A DNA stretch of 64,000 nucleotides from positions 1-64,000 of the forward strand of contig CAMDDJ010000003.1 in NCBI GenBank assembly GCA_945891385.1, read 5' to 3'. Below are positions 18,531 to 26,749 of this stretch, one piece after another; the first letter of the stretch is position 1, and the number at the start of each line of letters is the position of its first letter. Source of the DNA: Candidatus Kuenenia stuttgartensis. GTDB taxonomy: Bacteria; Planctomycetota; Planctomycetia; Pirellulales; UBA1268. The position numbers and the translations under genes are program-made. Below the pieces are notes generated by a model that had not been told where the DNA came from, did not search any database, and saw only the letters and a program-made list of their open reading frames with translations.

Positions 18531-18562
18531 GGTTACCGAAGCGGAGGTGGTTACCGAAGCGG
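18531..18562. repeat. Two 14-nt direct repeats upstream of the coiled-coil lipoprotein
   Basis: GGTTACCGAAGCGG occurs at 18531-18544 and again at 18549-18562, an 18-nt period, in the 102-nt spacer between the clpP stop and the lipoprotein start. It could be a pair of regulator sites for the minus-strand lipoprotein gene; no palindromic symmetry is evident. Confidence 0.5.
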
Positions 18563-18578
18563 CATCCACCCCGAAGAA

Positions 18579-19181
18579 TCAGCCAGCCCCCTTCCCTGTC
18601 GGCATGTGCTCGATCACTTCGTCGATCAGCCGGTAGTCAACCGCTTCCTGCGCCGACATGAACCGGTCTCGATCGGTGTCTTCCTCGATCTTCTCCAGGG
18701 GATGCCCGGTGTGCTTGAGGAGGATGTTGTTGAGCTTGTGCTTGACGTTCTTGAACTCTTTGGCGTGGATCATGATCTCCTCCGCCGTGCCTTCCATGCC
18801 GGCGAGCGGTTGGTGGATCATGATCCGGGCGTTGGGGAGGGCTCGACGCTTGCCCTTGGCACCTGCGGCCAGGAGCACGGCTCCCATGGAGGCGGCCTGT
18901 CCGATGCAGTAGGTGGCCACGTCGCAGGTCACGAATTGCATGGTGTCATAGATGGCGAGGCCTGCGGTGACGCTCCCACCGGGCGAATTGATGTAGAGGT
19001 GGATGTCGCTCTTCGGGTCGTCCTGCTGTAGGAACAGAAGCTGGGCCACGATGGCGTTGGCCATCTCGTCGTTGACCTGAGTGCCGAGAAAGACGATCCG
19101 GTCCTTGAGCAGACGGGAATAGATGTCCATCGCCCGCTCTTCGCGGCCGCTCTTCTCGATCACGTAGGGAATCAGAGGCAT
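18579..19181 (-). CDS. clpP: ATP-dependent Clp protease proteolytic subunit (first copy)
   Basis: 200 residues; serine peptidase that forms the double-heptamer Clp chamber with ClpX/ClpA/ClpC. The catalytic triad is S98 (GQAASMGA), H123 (ARIMIHQP) and D172 (DTDRDRF). [18 protein letters not shown] is the conserved oligomer and substrate segment. It lies 40 nt downstream of a second clpP and follows tig, the usual tig-clpP order, but no clpX is in this window. All catalytic residues are intact. Confidence 0.95.
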   Translation of the reverse strand: MPLIPYVIEKSGREERAMDIYSRLLKDRIVFLGTQVNDEMANAIVAQLLFLQQDDPKSDIHLYINSPGGSVTAGLAIYDTMQFVTCDVATYCIGQAASMGAVLLAAGAKGKRRALPNARIMIHQPLAGMEGTAEEIMIHAKEFKNVKHKLNNILLKHTGHPLEKIEEDTDRDRFMSAQEAVDYRLIDEVIEHMPTGKGAG

Positions 19182-19221
19182 GGCTGGTTGATCTCAGGGG
19201 GCCAGGACCGCCGCGGCGGGT

Positions 19222-19851
19222 TCAATCTTTTTCTTCCTCGGCCACAGCCGGCGGTTTGGCGAGGACTTCGTCAACGAGGCCGTAGTCCTTGGCCTCGGTC
19301 GCCGACAGGTAGCGGTCGCGGTCGGTGTCTTTGGCGATCCGCTCGATCGGCTGGCCGGTGTGGGCGGCGAGGATGTCGTTGAGGACGGAGCGGGTTTTGA
19401 TGATCTCGTCGGCCTGGATCTCGATGTCGCTCACCTGCCCGCCGACCTGGCCGTAGGGCTGGTGGATCATCACCTTGGCATGCGGCAGGGCGAACCGCTT
19501 GCCCTTCGTGCCACCGGCGAGGAGCACCGCCCCGCCGCTCGCCGCGAGGCCGACGCAGTAGGTCGCGACCGGGCAGGAGAGGATCTGCATCGTGTCGTAA
19601 ATCGCCATCGTGGCGGTCACGCTGCCACCGGGCGAATTGATGTAGAAGTGGATGTCTTTCCGGCGATTCTCGCTCTGGAGATAGAGCAACTTCATCACCA
19701 CTTCGTTGGCGTTGCCGTCGTAGATCTCGCCCTGAAGAAAGACGATCCGGTTCTCGAGCAGGAGATCACCGAGCGTCATTGTTCGCTGCCGCTGGTAGTC
19801 GCGGTGCGCTGACGAGGCTCGGGGCAGGAACTGGCCAGGCATGGTGTTCAT
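19222..19851 (-). CDS. clpP: ATP-dependent Clp protease proteolytic subunit (second copy)
   Basis: 209 residues, paralogue of the adjacent clpP. The triad is S105 (GLAASGGA), H130 (AKVMIHQP) and D179 (DTDRDRY). The N-terminus is longer (about 20 extra residues before [19 protein letters not shown]), and Met after the active Ser is replaced by Gly. Two ClpPs side by side raise the possibility of mixed rings, as known in some actinobacteria and cyanobacteria. The gene is 54 nt downstream of tig. Confidence 0.95.
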   Translation of the reverse strand: MNTMPGQFLPRASSAHRDYQRQRTMTLGDLLLENRIVFLQGEIYDGNANEVVMKLLYLQSENRRKDIHFYINSPGGSVTATMAIYDTMQILSCPVATYCVGLAASGGAVLLAGGTKGKRFALPHAKVMIHQPYGQVGGQVSDIEIQADEIIKTRSVLNDILAAHTGQPIERIAKDTDRDRYLSATEAKDYGLVDEVLAKPPAVAEEEKD

Positions 19852-19905
19852 CGCGCTCTGGGGGAATCGGCAGGGGAAACCGGCTGGAGGATGCGGCCAG
19901 GTCGA

Positions 19906-21405
19906 TCAGCCGCGGCCGCCCGGCCGGGTGGAGGCTTCGGCATGGGCGGCGACAGGGATTTCCTCTTCACCGACCACGACTCCACACACCGCGTGGTCCA
20001 CCGCCTCGGTGTCCGGTGCAGGGAATTCAAACGGCACGTCCTTGAACGAGGCGTGGGACGTGATCAGATCGACCGTCTTGCGTTCGATGATCTGGTTGCG
20101 AAGCACATCCATCAAGCCCCGCCGCTCGAGGCTGGCCCGCACCCGGCGGGGCGATTCGCCCGCCTGCGAGGCGATCGCCCGGATCTCGGCGTCGTAGTCG
20201 GCCGCGGTGTCGGCAATCTGTTCGTCTTCCGCGATCCGCTCGAGAATGAAGTGCTCCTTGAGAGCTCGCGCGGTGCTCGCCATCACCGTCTGCCGCAATT
20301 CGTTCACATGCCGGCGGATCGAATCGTCGTCGAAGCCGCTCCGACGGAGTTCGAGAATCGCTCGCTCCAGTTCCCGCTGCGCCTGCCGGCGGAGCAGTTC
20401 CGGGGGAAGATCCCAGGATGCCGAGGCTGTGAGCGCCGCTGCCACCTGCTGCCGTACCTGCTTGCGGCGGTGCCACTCCAGCTGTCCCTCGAGCTGCTTC
20501 TGCACCGCCTCCCGGAGGGCATCCTCCGTCTCGAAGCCTCCGAGTTCCTCGAGCAAGGCCGGACTCAGGGTCGGGAGTTCGTGCTTCTTGACCTCGAGCA
20601 GTTCGAGTTCCAGCGTCACGTCCTTGCCTCGGTACGCCTCGGCGGCGGCTTCGGCGGAGACGCGAACCGTTGCGGTCACGGTCTCGCCCGGCTTGGCCTT
20701 GGCGACCATGGCCTCGAAGCCCTCGAGTTCAGCGTCTGCGAAGGAGAGCTTCGGCCGTACAACGATCTCCATCTCCTCGACCCGCGAGAGCAGGTCCTTG
20801 CCGTCACGGAAGGAGAGATTGGCGACGACCAGGTCGCCGGCGGCGGCCGGGCCGGTATGAGGAACGTAGCGACCCCGCTCCCGCAGAATATTGCCGAGGG
20901 CCTCTTCGATGTCGACCTTCCCGATCTCGCGGGCGGGGCGGTTGATCGCGAGTCCTTTCCACGATGGCAACTCGAAGTCGGGCCGCACCTCGATGGCAAA
21001 CTCGAACGTGAGCGGGCCTTCCTCGGGAATGACGACCGCGCCGAGATCGAGGTCGGGCTCGCTGATCGGTGCAAGCTTGCCACTCTCCGAGACCTGGGTC
21101 ATCGCGTCGGTGACGAGCTTGGATCGGATCTGCTCGGCCAGTTCCGTCTTGAACCGGCTGCTGACCAATTGACGGGGAGCCCGTCCGGGACGAAAGCCGG
21201 GCAGCAGCGCGGAGGGCATCAGGTCCTTGATCGCGTCATCACGGTAGCGATCGATGTCGGCTCGGGGCACCGTCACCTTCACCCGCCGCTGGCAGGTCGA
21301 GACCTCTTCGATGGCCACATCAAGGTCGAGCGGCTGGGCCGCAACGGCTGCCTCGGCAGCGGGGGAGGTGTCGGCCGAGGGAGCATCGATTGCGGGGGAC
21401 GACAT
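19906..21405 (-). CDS. tig: Trigger factor, ribosome-associated chaperone
   Basis: 499 residues from the ATG at 21405. It meets nascent chains at the ribosomal exit tunnel. The N-terminal ribosome-binding domain holds the signature GFRPGRAP (70-77) after an Ala-rich, acidic lead of about 27 residues. A central segment (about 180-270, GDLVVANLSFRDGKDLL) fills the FKBP-like position, and the long helical C-terminal chaperone arms follow (ELPTLSPALLEELGGFETEDAL onward). The gene starts 33 nt downstream of tRNA-Gly and precedes the two clpP genes, so one transcript from 21581-21608 may cover all four. Confidence 0.93.
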   Translation of the reverse strand: MSSPAIDAPSADTSPAAEAAVAAQPLDLDVAIEEVSTCQRRVKVTVPRADIDRYRDDAIKDLMPSALLPGFRPGRAPRQLVSSRFKTELAEQIRSKLVTDAMTQVSESGKLAPISEPDLDLGAVVIPEEGPLTFEFAIEVRPDFELPSWKGLAINRPAREIGKVDIEEALGNILRERGRYVPHTGPAAAGDLVVANLSFRDGKDLLSRVEEMEIVVRPKLSFADAELEGFEAMVAKAKPGETVTATVRVSAEAAAEAYRGKDVTLELELLEVKKHELPTLSPALLEELGGFETEDALREAVQKQLEGQLEWHRRKQVRQQVAAALTASASWDLPPELLRRQAQRELERAILELRRSGFDDDSIRRHVNELRQTVMASTARALKEHFILERIAEDEQIADTAADYDAEIRAIASQAGESPRRVRASLERRGLMDVLRNQIIERKTVDLITSHASFKDVPFEFPAPDTEAVDHAVCGVVVGEEEIPVAAHAEASTRPGGRG

Positions 21406-21438
21406 CGGCAAATCCGAGAAGGAAGGAGAAGGGGAAAA

Positions 21439-21510
21439 GCGGGTGATGGGATTCGAACCCACGACAACCACGTTGGCAACGTGGTGCTCTACCAACTGAG
21501 CTACACCCGC
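21439..21510 (-). tRNA. tRNA-Gly (anticodon GCC)
   Basis: 72 nt that fold as a full cloverleaf on the minus strand: the acceptor stem GCGGGTG/CACCCGC is perfectly paired, the D-arm is GCTCAGTTGGTAGAGC, the anticodon stem-loop is CCACG-TTGCCAA-CGTGG with anticodon GCC, and the T-arm is GTGGG-TTCGAAT-CCCAT. CCA is not encoded. It sits between a near-consensus promoter and tig. No integrase gene or duplicated 3' end marks it as an integration site. Confidence 0.96.
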
Positions 21511-21580
21511 GGCGATCAGCCGCCGAGAGGGCCGCCGAGCCTGACTCGAATACCGGCTGCCTTCCCGTGGGAACCCCGCG

Positions 21581-21608
21581 ATTATAGGGCGGCGCCAGGG
21601 TGCCGCAA
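21581..21608 (-). promoter_or_regulatory. Strong sigma-70-like promoter for tRNA-Gly and tig
   Basis: Read on the minus strand, TTGCGG (21603-21608) and a perfect TATAAT (21581-21586) are 16 nt apart. The predicted start lies near 21574, about 64 nt before the tRNA 5' end. It is the best promoter match in the window. Confidence 0.7.
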
Positions 21609-21726
21609 GGTCATCGGTCGCGGGCTCCGGGGATTTCGGGTGGTCTGGGAAAAGGACGCCTGGGAACCCGCGGGCTGCAGGTAAACTTCGGTGGTGAGAG
21701 GTCCCGTCCCTTCCGGAAAGCTTGCC

Positions 21727-22551
21727 ATGACTTCGGCGGAGCGATCGCCTCCGGCCCCCGCTCCCCGCCGGGTGACCGTTCACGACATTGCCGCCGCCCG
21801 GGCGGCCGGCCGCCCACTCTCGATGGTGACGGCCTATGACTGGCCGACCGGCCGGCTGGCCGATGCCGCGGGAGTGGATTGCGTCCTTGTCGGCGACAGT
21901 GTGGCCATGGTGGTCGCCGGTCGGGATTCGACGCTGCCCGCCACTCTCGACCAAATGATCTATCACGGGGAGATCGTGGCCCGGGCTGTGGCCCGCGCGC
22001 TCGTGGTGGTCGATCTGCCGTTTCCCCTTCAGCACCTCGGCGTTCGGCGGGCGATTGCAGCGGCGGCTCGGATCCTGAAGGAGACCGGCTGCCAGGCGAT
22101 CAAGCTCGAGGGCACAGCCGGCCAGGCCGACGTGATCGCCGGGATCGTCGGGGCGGGCATTCCGGTGATGGGCCACGTGGGACTCCGTCCTCAGGCGGTG
22201 CATCAGCTCGGTGGCTACCGGATGCAGCGGGATGCCGCCCGGCTCGCTGAGGATGCCGCCGCCGCCGCTGCCGCGGGGGCGTTCGCCGTCGTCCTCGAGT
22301 GCATTCCGCGGGCGGTTGCTGCCGAGATCACATCCACGCTGCCGGTGCCGACCATCGGGATCGGCGCGGGGCCCGATTGCGACGGCCAGGTTCTCGTGAT
22401 GCACGACCTTGTCGGCCTCGCGTTCGACCGCGTGCCGAGGTTCGTCCGGCAGTACGCAGACTCGCGGACGTCGATCGCGGAGGCCCTGGCCACCTGGAGG
22501 GCCGACGTCGAACGCCGGGACTTTCCCGGGGCTGCCGAGACGCTGGGGTGA
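21727..22551 (+). CDS. panB: 3-methyl-2-oxobutanoate hydroxymethyltransferase
   Basis: 274 residues from an ATG with GGAAAG upstream; a GTG at 21691 is a weaker alternative. PanB makes ketopantoate from 2-oxoisovalerate and methylene-tetrahydrofolate, the first step of pantothenate and CoA synthesis. Seen motifs include SMVTAYDWPTGRLADAAGVD, VGDSVAMVVAGRDSTL, VVVDLPF, AIKLEGT, MGHVGLRPQ, VLECIP and TIGIGAGPDCDGQVLVMHD. These cover the Mg-binding and catalytic residues. No other pan gene is nearby. Confidence 0.95.
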   Translation: MTSAERSPPAPAPRRVTVHDIAAARAAGRPLSMVTAYDWPTGRLADAAGVDCVLVGDSVAMVVAGRDSTLPATLDQMIYHGEIVARAVARALVVVDLPFPLQHLGVRRAIAAAARILKETGCQAIKLEGTAGQADVIAGIVGAGIPVMGHVGLRPQAVHQLGGYRMQRDAARLAEDAAAAAAAGAFAVVLECIPRAVAAEITSTLPVPTIGIGAGPDCDGQVLVMHDLVGLAFDRVPRFVRQYADSRTSIAEALATWRADVERRDFPGAAETLG

Positions 22552-22564
22552 GTCGTGTGGATGG

Positions 22565-22972
22565 CTACGGCACGACCAGCTCGTCGGAAATCACCACCGG
22601 CTTGCCAGCGGTCACCCCGGCGGGCGTCGGCATCCCGGCACCGGCCGGCATGCCGCCCATTGCCCCCATGCCGCCCTCCATCATCACCCCGCCGGCCATG
22701 CCTCCATCGCAGTCGTTGCAGCCGCCCATGGCCGCGCCCTGGCAGCCGTTCTGGCACGGCGCCGCCTGCCCGCAGACCCGGGGCGTGGGAGCCGCAGGAG
22801 CCTGAGCTCCCGGTGGCACGAAGCCAGGAGGCAGGTGACCGAAGCACTTCTCGTACTTCCAGACCTCGAGAGCGATGTATCGCTCGTTCAACGTCTTGCA
22901 ACCGATCGACCCGGTGGCGGCCACCAGCGCCGCACCGATCGCCATCGTGGTTCTCCACCCATTCGTGCGCAT
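22565..22972 (-). CDS. Small Met/Gly/Cys-rich lipoprotein
   Basis: 135 residues from the ATG at 22972 with GAGGAGA upstream. The signal ends AATGSIGC (Cys about 25), and a short helical part follows (KTLNERYIALEVWKYEKCFG). The rest is low complexity: Pro/Ala, then CGQAAPCQNGCQGAAMGGCN with four cysteines, then Gly-Met repeats (GGVMMEGGMGAMGGMPAG). The final residues are ISDELVVP. The Cys/Met content could bind metal, but this is only inference. A similar Cys/Gly-rich lipoprotein lies at 30482-30769. Confidence 0.72.
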   Translation of the reverse strand: MRTNGWRTTMAIGAALVAATGSIGCKTLNERYIALEVWKYEKCFGHLPPGFVPPGAQAPAAPTPRVCGQAAPCQNGCQGAAMGGCNDCDGGMAGGVMMEGGMGAMGGMPAGAGMPTPAGVTAGKPVVISDELVVP

Positions 22973-23147
22973 CCCGCCGTCTCCTCGCCAGGCCCGGCCT
23001 TCGCAGGAGCGGATCGCACCCCGCACCAGCGGGCGATTCCGGCGAAAGCCACGCAACACTACCCCATGCAGTGCGCGCGGCAACCGAGTCAGAGCCGCGA
23101 AGAACTCGCGAGAAGCGGTTCGGCACGAATCTGACGCGATTGTGCCG

Positions 23148-23164
23148 CCGGCGGTAGCCGCCGG
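23148..23164. terminator. GC-rich hairpin downstream of the small basic gene
   Basis: CCGGCGG (23148-23154) and CCGCCGG (23158-23164) form a 7-bp stem with a 3-nt loop, 60 nt past the stop of the small basic gene on the minus strand. There is no T-run on the downstream side, so termination is uncertain. The rest of 22973-23224 shows no gene. Confidence 0.35.
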
Positions 23165-23224
23165 AAAAAGACTGGAGGGGGAAGCGTTCCCTGCCGGAGG
23201 ATGGCGAGCGGGTCGTCCCGCCGG

Positions 23225-23314
23225 TCAGCCCTTGCGATGGCGGATACGGGCCCGCATCCGGCGCTTCTTCTGGCCGAGTTTGCGTCGTCCCTTGCCCGTC
23301 TTCTTCACACCCAT
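23225..23314 (-). CDS. 29-residue highly basic protein, possibly ribosome-associated
   Basis: MGVKKTGKGRRKLGQKKRR continues to MRARIRHRKG: 15 of 29 residues are Lys or Arg. GGAG lies 8 nt before the ATG, and a promoter-like TTGAAA-17-TACAAC lies upstream, so a real gene is likely. The composition resembles very small ribosomal or ribosome-associated proteins (bTHX or AURKAIP1/COX24-like), but the match is by character only. It is divergent from the App1-like gene and is monocistronic or leads into the lipoprotein at 22565. Confidence 0.62.
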   Translation of the reverse strand: MGVKKTGKGRRKLGQKKRRMRARIRHRKG

Positions 23315-23366
23315 GAAATAGCTCCAGACCGGCGGCCGACACTCGTCGCGGCCCCCGTAGTTGAAG

Positions 23367-23395
23367 GTTGTAAGATGGGGAGCAACTGATTTCAA
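23367..23395 (-). promoter_or_regulatory. Predicted promoter of the small basic gene
   Basis: On the minus strand TTGAAA (23390-23395) and TACAAC (23367-23372) are 17 nt apart. The predicted start is near 23360, about 46 nt before the ATG at 23314. Confidence 0.5.
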
Positions 23396-23419
23396 GCGAA
23401 CCCGCCCCTGGCCCGCCGC

Positions 23420-24439
23420 ATGATCGTGTTCTTTCCCACCTATGCGCGACGGACCCCGCGGGGCTGGCGGGCGACCGTGGCGGGCATGGTATCCCGGCCG
23501 CTCCCCGAGCGGAGCCGTCGGCGGGCCATCGCGGTCGCCGTGTTCAAGCGGTTGCTCGATCTGGACGAAGCGGAACTCGAGACCGAAATGTTTCGGCGGC
23601 GGGCGGAATCCTTCCTGTTTCAGCGGGTGGCAGGCCGGCGTGTGCGGGTGCAACTCGGAGACCGGCGGATCGAGGCGGGGCCGTCGGACCGCACCGGGCA
23701 CTTTCTGGCCGACGTCGACCTCGACGAGGGATTCGTGGATGCGCACGCCGTCCGGTCGGAGCCGGCCGGCTGTCCCTGGCTCCCCTACACGGAAGTTCCC
23801 GACGATGACGAGCCTGGCGAACCTGGCCCGGGGCAGGGCCGCATCCAAGTGGTGCCCGATACCGGCATCTCGGTGATCTCCGACATCGACGACACCGTGA
23901 AGATCAGTAACGTGGCCGACCGGCGGGAATTGCTCCGCAATACGTTCGTGCGTGAGTTTGCTGCCGTGCCCGGCATGCCGGAGGTGTATCGCCGATGGGA
24001 GGAGGGGGGAGTTTCCTTCCACTACGTCTCGTCGAGCCCCTGGCAGCTTTCGACCAGCCTCACCAGCTTCCTCGGCACAGCCGGGCTTCCGGCTGGCTCG
24101 ATGCACTTGAAGCTTTTTCGGCTCAAGGACTCGACCCCGCTGGGGCGGATCACCGCTCGAAAGCGGTCGAAGCGCCGCGTCATCGAGCAGATCCTGTCCG
24201 ATTTTCCGCTGCGGCGATTCGTGCTCGTGGGAGATTCGGGTGAGAAGGACCCCGAGGTCTATGCTGCAGTCGCCCGCCGACGTCCGGACCAGGTGGCCGG
24301 CGTGCTGATCCGGCGGGTGCCGGTTCGCACCGCCGCCAACCATGCGAGTCTGAGGTTCGACAAGCTCGCCCGCCGGCTCCCCACAGGCATCCTTCGCACG
24401 TTCACTTCCGCCGACGAACTCCCCCCCGGGCCCGCGTGA
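23420..24439 (+). CDS. App1-like phosphatase (DUF2183)
   Basis: 339 residues. The C-terminal half is the DUF2183/App1 catalytic domain of the HAD superfamily, with the nucleophile motif DIDDTVK (155-161), then FHYVSSSPWQL, LKLFRLKDSTPLGR, KRRVIEQILSDFP and VLVGDSGEKDPEVY. Fungal App1 is a phosphatidate phosphatase; bacterial members are thought to act on phospholipids or other phosphoesters. Residues 1-145 match the N-terminal part of bacterial family members. No signal peptide is seen. Confidence 0.85.
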   Translation: MIVFFPTYARRTPRGWRATVAGMVSRPLPERSRRRAIAVAVFKRLLDLDEAELETEMFRRRAESFLFQRVAGRRVRVQLGDRRIEAGPSDRTGHFLADVDLDEGFVDAHAVRSEPAGCPWLPYTEVPDDDEPGEPGPGQGRIQVVPDTGISVISDIDDTVKISNVADRRELLRNTFVREFAAVPGMPEVYRRWEEGGVSFHYVSSSPWQLSTSLTSFLGTAGLPAGSMHLKLFRLKDSTPLGRITARKRSKRRVIEQILSDFPLRRFVLVGDSGEKDPEVYAAVARRRPDQVAGVLIRRVPVRTAANHASLRFDKLARRLPTGILRTFTSADELPPGPA

Positions 24440-24449
24440 GTCAGCCGCG

Positions 24450-24827
24450 TTACCAAGGGCTTTCGAATGCGTTCTGGTAGTGCTCGATGACCGGCCGGGC
24501 TCGAGGCTCCACTGGGAAGGTCACGGCCACGACGTCGATTCGCACGCTCTGATCCTGGAGCCGATGGCGGCGGATGTAGGCGGTCGCCAGTTCGGCGATC
24601 CGTCGCTGTTTCATCGGCCCAACCGTTTCTGCCGGGTGGCCGTGGCTCGTGTCGGATCGCGAGCGAACCTCCACGAACACGACGGTCCGGCCGTCGAGGG
24701 CCACGATATCGATATCTCCCCGCAACACCCGCTCGCGTCGGCCCAGAATCCGATAGCCCAGCGATTGCAGATGCCGAGCAGCCTCGTCTTCGCCGCGGCG
24801 GCCGAGTTCGTCCCGGGCTGAGGGCAT
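24450..24827 (-). CDS. YraN family (UPF0102) endonuclease-like protein
   Basis: 125 residues, the normal size. The restriction-endonuclease-like core is seen as ELGRRGEDEAARHLQSLGY, then GDIDIVALDGRTVVFVEVRSR with the D-X(n)-EVR catalytic pattern, and KQRRIAELATAYI. The role is unknown; homologues are linked to DNA processing. It lies 18 nt downstream of rplS, and this placement after the rpsP-trmD-rplS cluster is common in bacteria. Confidence 0.88.
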   Translation of the reverse strand: MPSARDELGRRGEDEAARHLQSLGYRILGRRERVLRGDIDIVALDGRTVVFVEVRSRSDTSHGHPAETVGPMKQRRIAELATAYIRRHRLQDQSVRIDVVAVTFPVEPRARPVIEHYQNAFESPW

Positions 24828-24845
24828 CGCGGCCCCTTCGTTGGA

Positions 24846-25253
24846 TCAGGCCTTGGCGGTCGCCGGCTTCTTTTTGGCGGCAGGCTTGCTCTTGGCGGTC
24901 GTTTCGTCCCGCTTCTCGCGGAGCCGAGTCGCCTTGCCTGATCGGTCCCGCAGGTAGTAGAGCTTGGCTCGCTTGGCAACTCCGGACCGCTTCACCTCGA
25001 TGGTCGAGATCTTGGGAGAGTGGAGGGGAAACTTCCGCTCGACGCCCTCGCCCGCGACGATCCGCCGCACGGTGAAGGTCTCACGGCTTCCGCTGCCGGC
25101 CTTGGCGATCACCACGCCGTTGAAGATCTGAATCCGCTCCTTGTCCCCTTCGAGGATCCGGGTGTGGACATCGACGGTGTCGCCGATGTCAAACGAGGGA
25201 ACTTCGGACTTGAGGCTCGAGGCCTCGACGGCGGCGAGAATCTTCCGGTTCAT
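24846..25253 (-). CDS. rplS: 50S ribosomal protein L19
   Basis: 135 residues. The L19 core is clear: [75 protein letters not shown] and [16 protein letters not shown] Lys/Ala-rich tail of about 20 residues follows ([19 protein letters not shown]). Its ATG overlaps the trmD stop by 4 nt. Confidence 0.97.
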   Translation of the reverse strand: MNRKILAAVEASSLKSEVPSFDIGDTVDVHTRILEGDKERIQIFNGVVIAKAGSGSRETFTVRRIVAGEGVERKFPLHSPKISTIEVKRSGVAKRAKLYYLRDRSGKATRLREKRDETTAKSKPAAKKKPATAKA

Positions 25254-25960
25254 GGGGTGCTCCTCCGGGCCAGGCCCGGCGTAGGTGGGACGGTGGTCCG
25301 CCGACGGGTCGCCTCAACGGCCTGTTCCTGACGCCAGGCCGCGATCCGCCGGTGGTCGCCCGAGAGCAGCACCTCGGGCACGTGCAGGCCGCGAAACTCG
25401 CGCGGCCGGGTGTATTGCGGGCCCTCTACGAGCCGGTCGGCGCCGGAGAAGGAGTCTTGACGTGCGCTTTCCTCATCTCCCAGCACGCCAGGTACGAGCC
25501 GGGCGACGGCATCGACGATCACCATTGCCGCCACTTCGCCTCCGGAGAGCACATAGTCGCCGATCGAAATCTCGTCGGCGGCCACCGTCTCCTTCACGCG
25601 GGCATCGAAGCCCTCGTAGCGGCCACAAACGAGCACCAACCGCTGCTCGGCGGCCAGTTCCTCGACGACGGCCTGGTCGAGCCGGCGACCGCCCGGCGTG
25701 AGCATCAGCACCCGACCCGCAGGACGAGCGGCCTGCTGGACGGCTTCGATGCACGAGACGACCGGGCCGGGCATCAGCAGCATGCCTGGACCACCACCAA
25801 AGGGCCGATCATCGACCTGGCGATGAGGCCCCTCGGCAAAGTCGCGGATGTCGACCAGCCGAATGTCGAGGATCCCAGCCGTCCGCGCTGCACCGAGCAG
25901 GCTCCCATCAAGGAAGCCCGAGAACATGCCCGGAAAGAGCGTAAGGATGTCGATGCGCAT
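25250..25960 (-). CDS. trmD: tRNA (guanine-N1)-methyltransferase
   Basis: 236 residues; SPOUT-class enzyme that makes m1G37 in tRNA. Motifs are [20 protein letters not shown], the cofactor knot [30 protein letters not shown] and [20 protein letters not shown]. The start begins at the beta-strand typical for TrmD. It sits between rpsP and rplS in the classic order, but rimM, normally between rpsP and trmD, is missing: only 63 nt separate them. Confidence 0.96.
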   Translation of the reverse strand: MRIDILTLFPGMFSGFLDGSLLGAARTAGILDIRLVDIRDFAEGPHRQVDDRPFGGGPGMLLMPGPVVSCIEAVQQAARPAGRVLMLTPGGRRLDQAVVEELAAEQRLVLVCGRYEGFDARVKETVAADEISIGDYVLSGGEVAAMVIVDAVARLVPGVLGDEESARQDSFSGADRLVEGPQYTRPREFRGLHVPEVLLSGDHRRIAAWRQEQAVEATRRRTTVPPTPGLARRSTP

Positions 25961-26023
25961 GACGGGAAGGCTGCCGCGCGGCGGGAAGCGTCGCCGGACG
26001 GGAGGGCAAAGGTCTGGGTCGGG

Positions 26024-26527
26024 CTATTCGCTCTTCGCCTCGTCGGCTGCCGGTTCCGACGCAGAGGACTCGGACGCAGGTTCCGCTGCTGCCACCGCCT
26101 CCGTTGCATCAACGGCCTCGGCGGCAGGGGTCTCAGTTACCGCCTCCGCGGCAGGGGCTTCCGCCACCGGCGGCTCGGGCTGCTTGACCTCGGGCACGAA
26201 GGCGGGCGGACCGGCGTCGGGCACGATCTTGGGCAGCTTCAGCCGGGCGCGGGCCTGTTCCATCTGCTGCACATGCGTGCCGTTGGTGCCGTACTTCTTG
26301 ATCAAGACCCGAACGGCGTCGCTGGGCTGAGCACCGACGCTGATCCAATACTCGATCCGCGGACCGTTGAGCGTGCAGCGGGCATCTGTTTCGGGGACAT
26401 GCGGATCGTAGGTGCCGAGTTCCTCGATCACCCGGCCATCGCGAGGGCTGCGGCGATCGCTCGCGCAGATCCGGTAATACTCTCGGTGCTTCCGTCCCAT
26501 CCGCTTCATTCGAATCGCAACTGCCAC
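26024..26527 (-). CDS. rpsP: 30S ribosomal protein S16 with a long acidic tail
   Basis: 167 residues, about twice the usual length. Residues 1-85 are canonical S16 (AVAIRMKRMGRKHREYYRI, DGRVIEELGTYDP, PRIEYWISVGAQPSDAV). Residues about 100-167 are an Ala/Glu/Pro-rich low-complexity tail (EAVTETPAAEAVDATEAVAA). Extended S16 tails occur in several phyla and are likely disordered. It follows ffh by 222 nt and precedes trmD. Confidence 0.95.
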   Translation of the reverse strand: MAVAIRMKRMGRKHREYYRICASDRRSPRDGRVIEELGTYDPHVPETDARCTLNGPRIEYWISVGAQPSDAVRVLIKKYGTNGTHVQQMEQARARLKLPKIVPDAGPPAFVPEVKQPEPPVAEAPAAEAVTETPAAEAVDATEAVAAAEPASESSASEPAADEAKSE

Positions 26528-26715
26528 GATCTAGGTCCTCTCGTCTGCCGTACTGATGATGTGTTGAAAATGGCTGGCAGGATCGCGGCCAGTCCGCTAC
26601 GGAGAGCCGCCGCCGGGTCAGCAACGCCCGGTCGCGGAGCCTGGGAAAGGCCATCCGCCGTAGTCCCGTAGCATATTCGACGCCGGCGGAAACCCAAGAG
26701 GCATCCTGAAAACAG

Positions 26716-26733
26716 GTTTTTTCCGGGAAAAAC
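26716..26733. terminator. AT-rich inverted repeat downstream of ffh
   Basis: GTTTTTTCCGGGAAAAAC is a near-perfect inverted repeat with T-runs on both strands, 16 nt beyond the ffh stop (minus). It may act as a weak terminator between ffh and rpsP. The remaining part of the 222-nt spacer shows no gene. Confidence 0.4.
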
Positions 26734-26749
26734 GCCTCGGACGCAGCGG

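Noticed and set aside
17007-19031. A 674-codon plus-strand open frame over the symporter end, lipoprotein and clpP
   Set aside because: It runs antisense to two clear genes and repeats Arg/Gly-rich shadow composition. High GC makes such frames common.
21439-21510. tRNA-Gly as an integration site
   Set aside because: No integrase, no duplicated tRNA 3' end and no composition change are seen around it.
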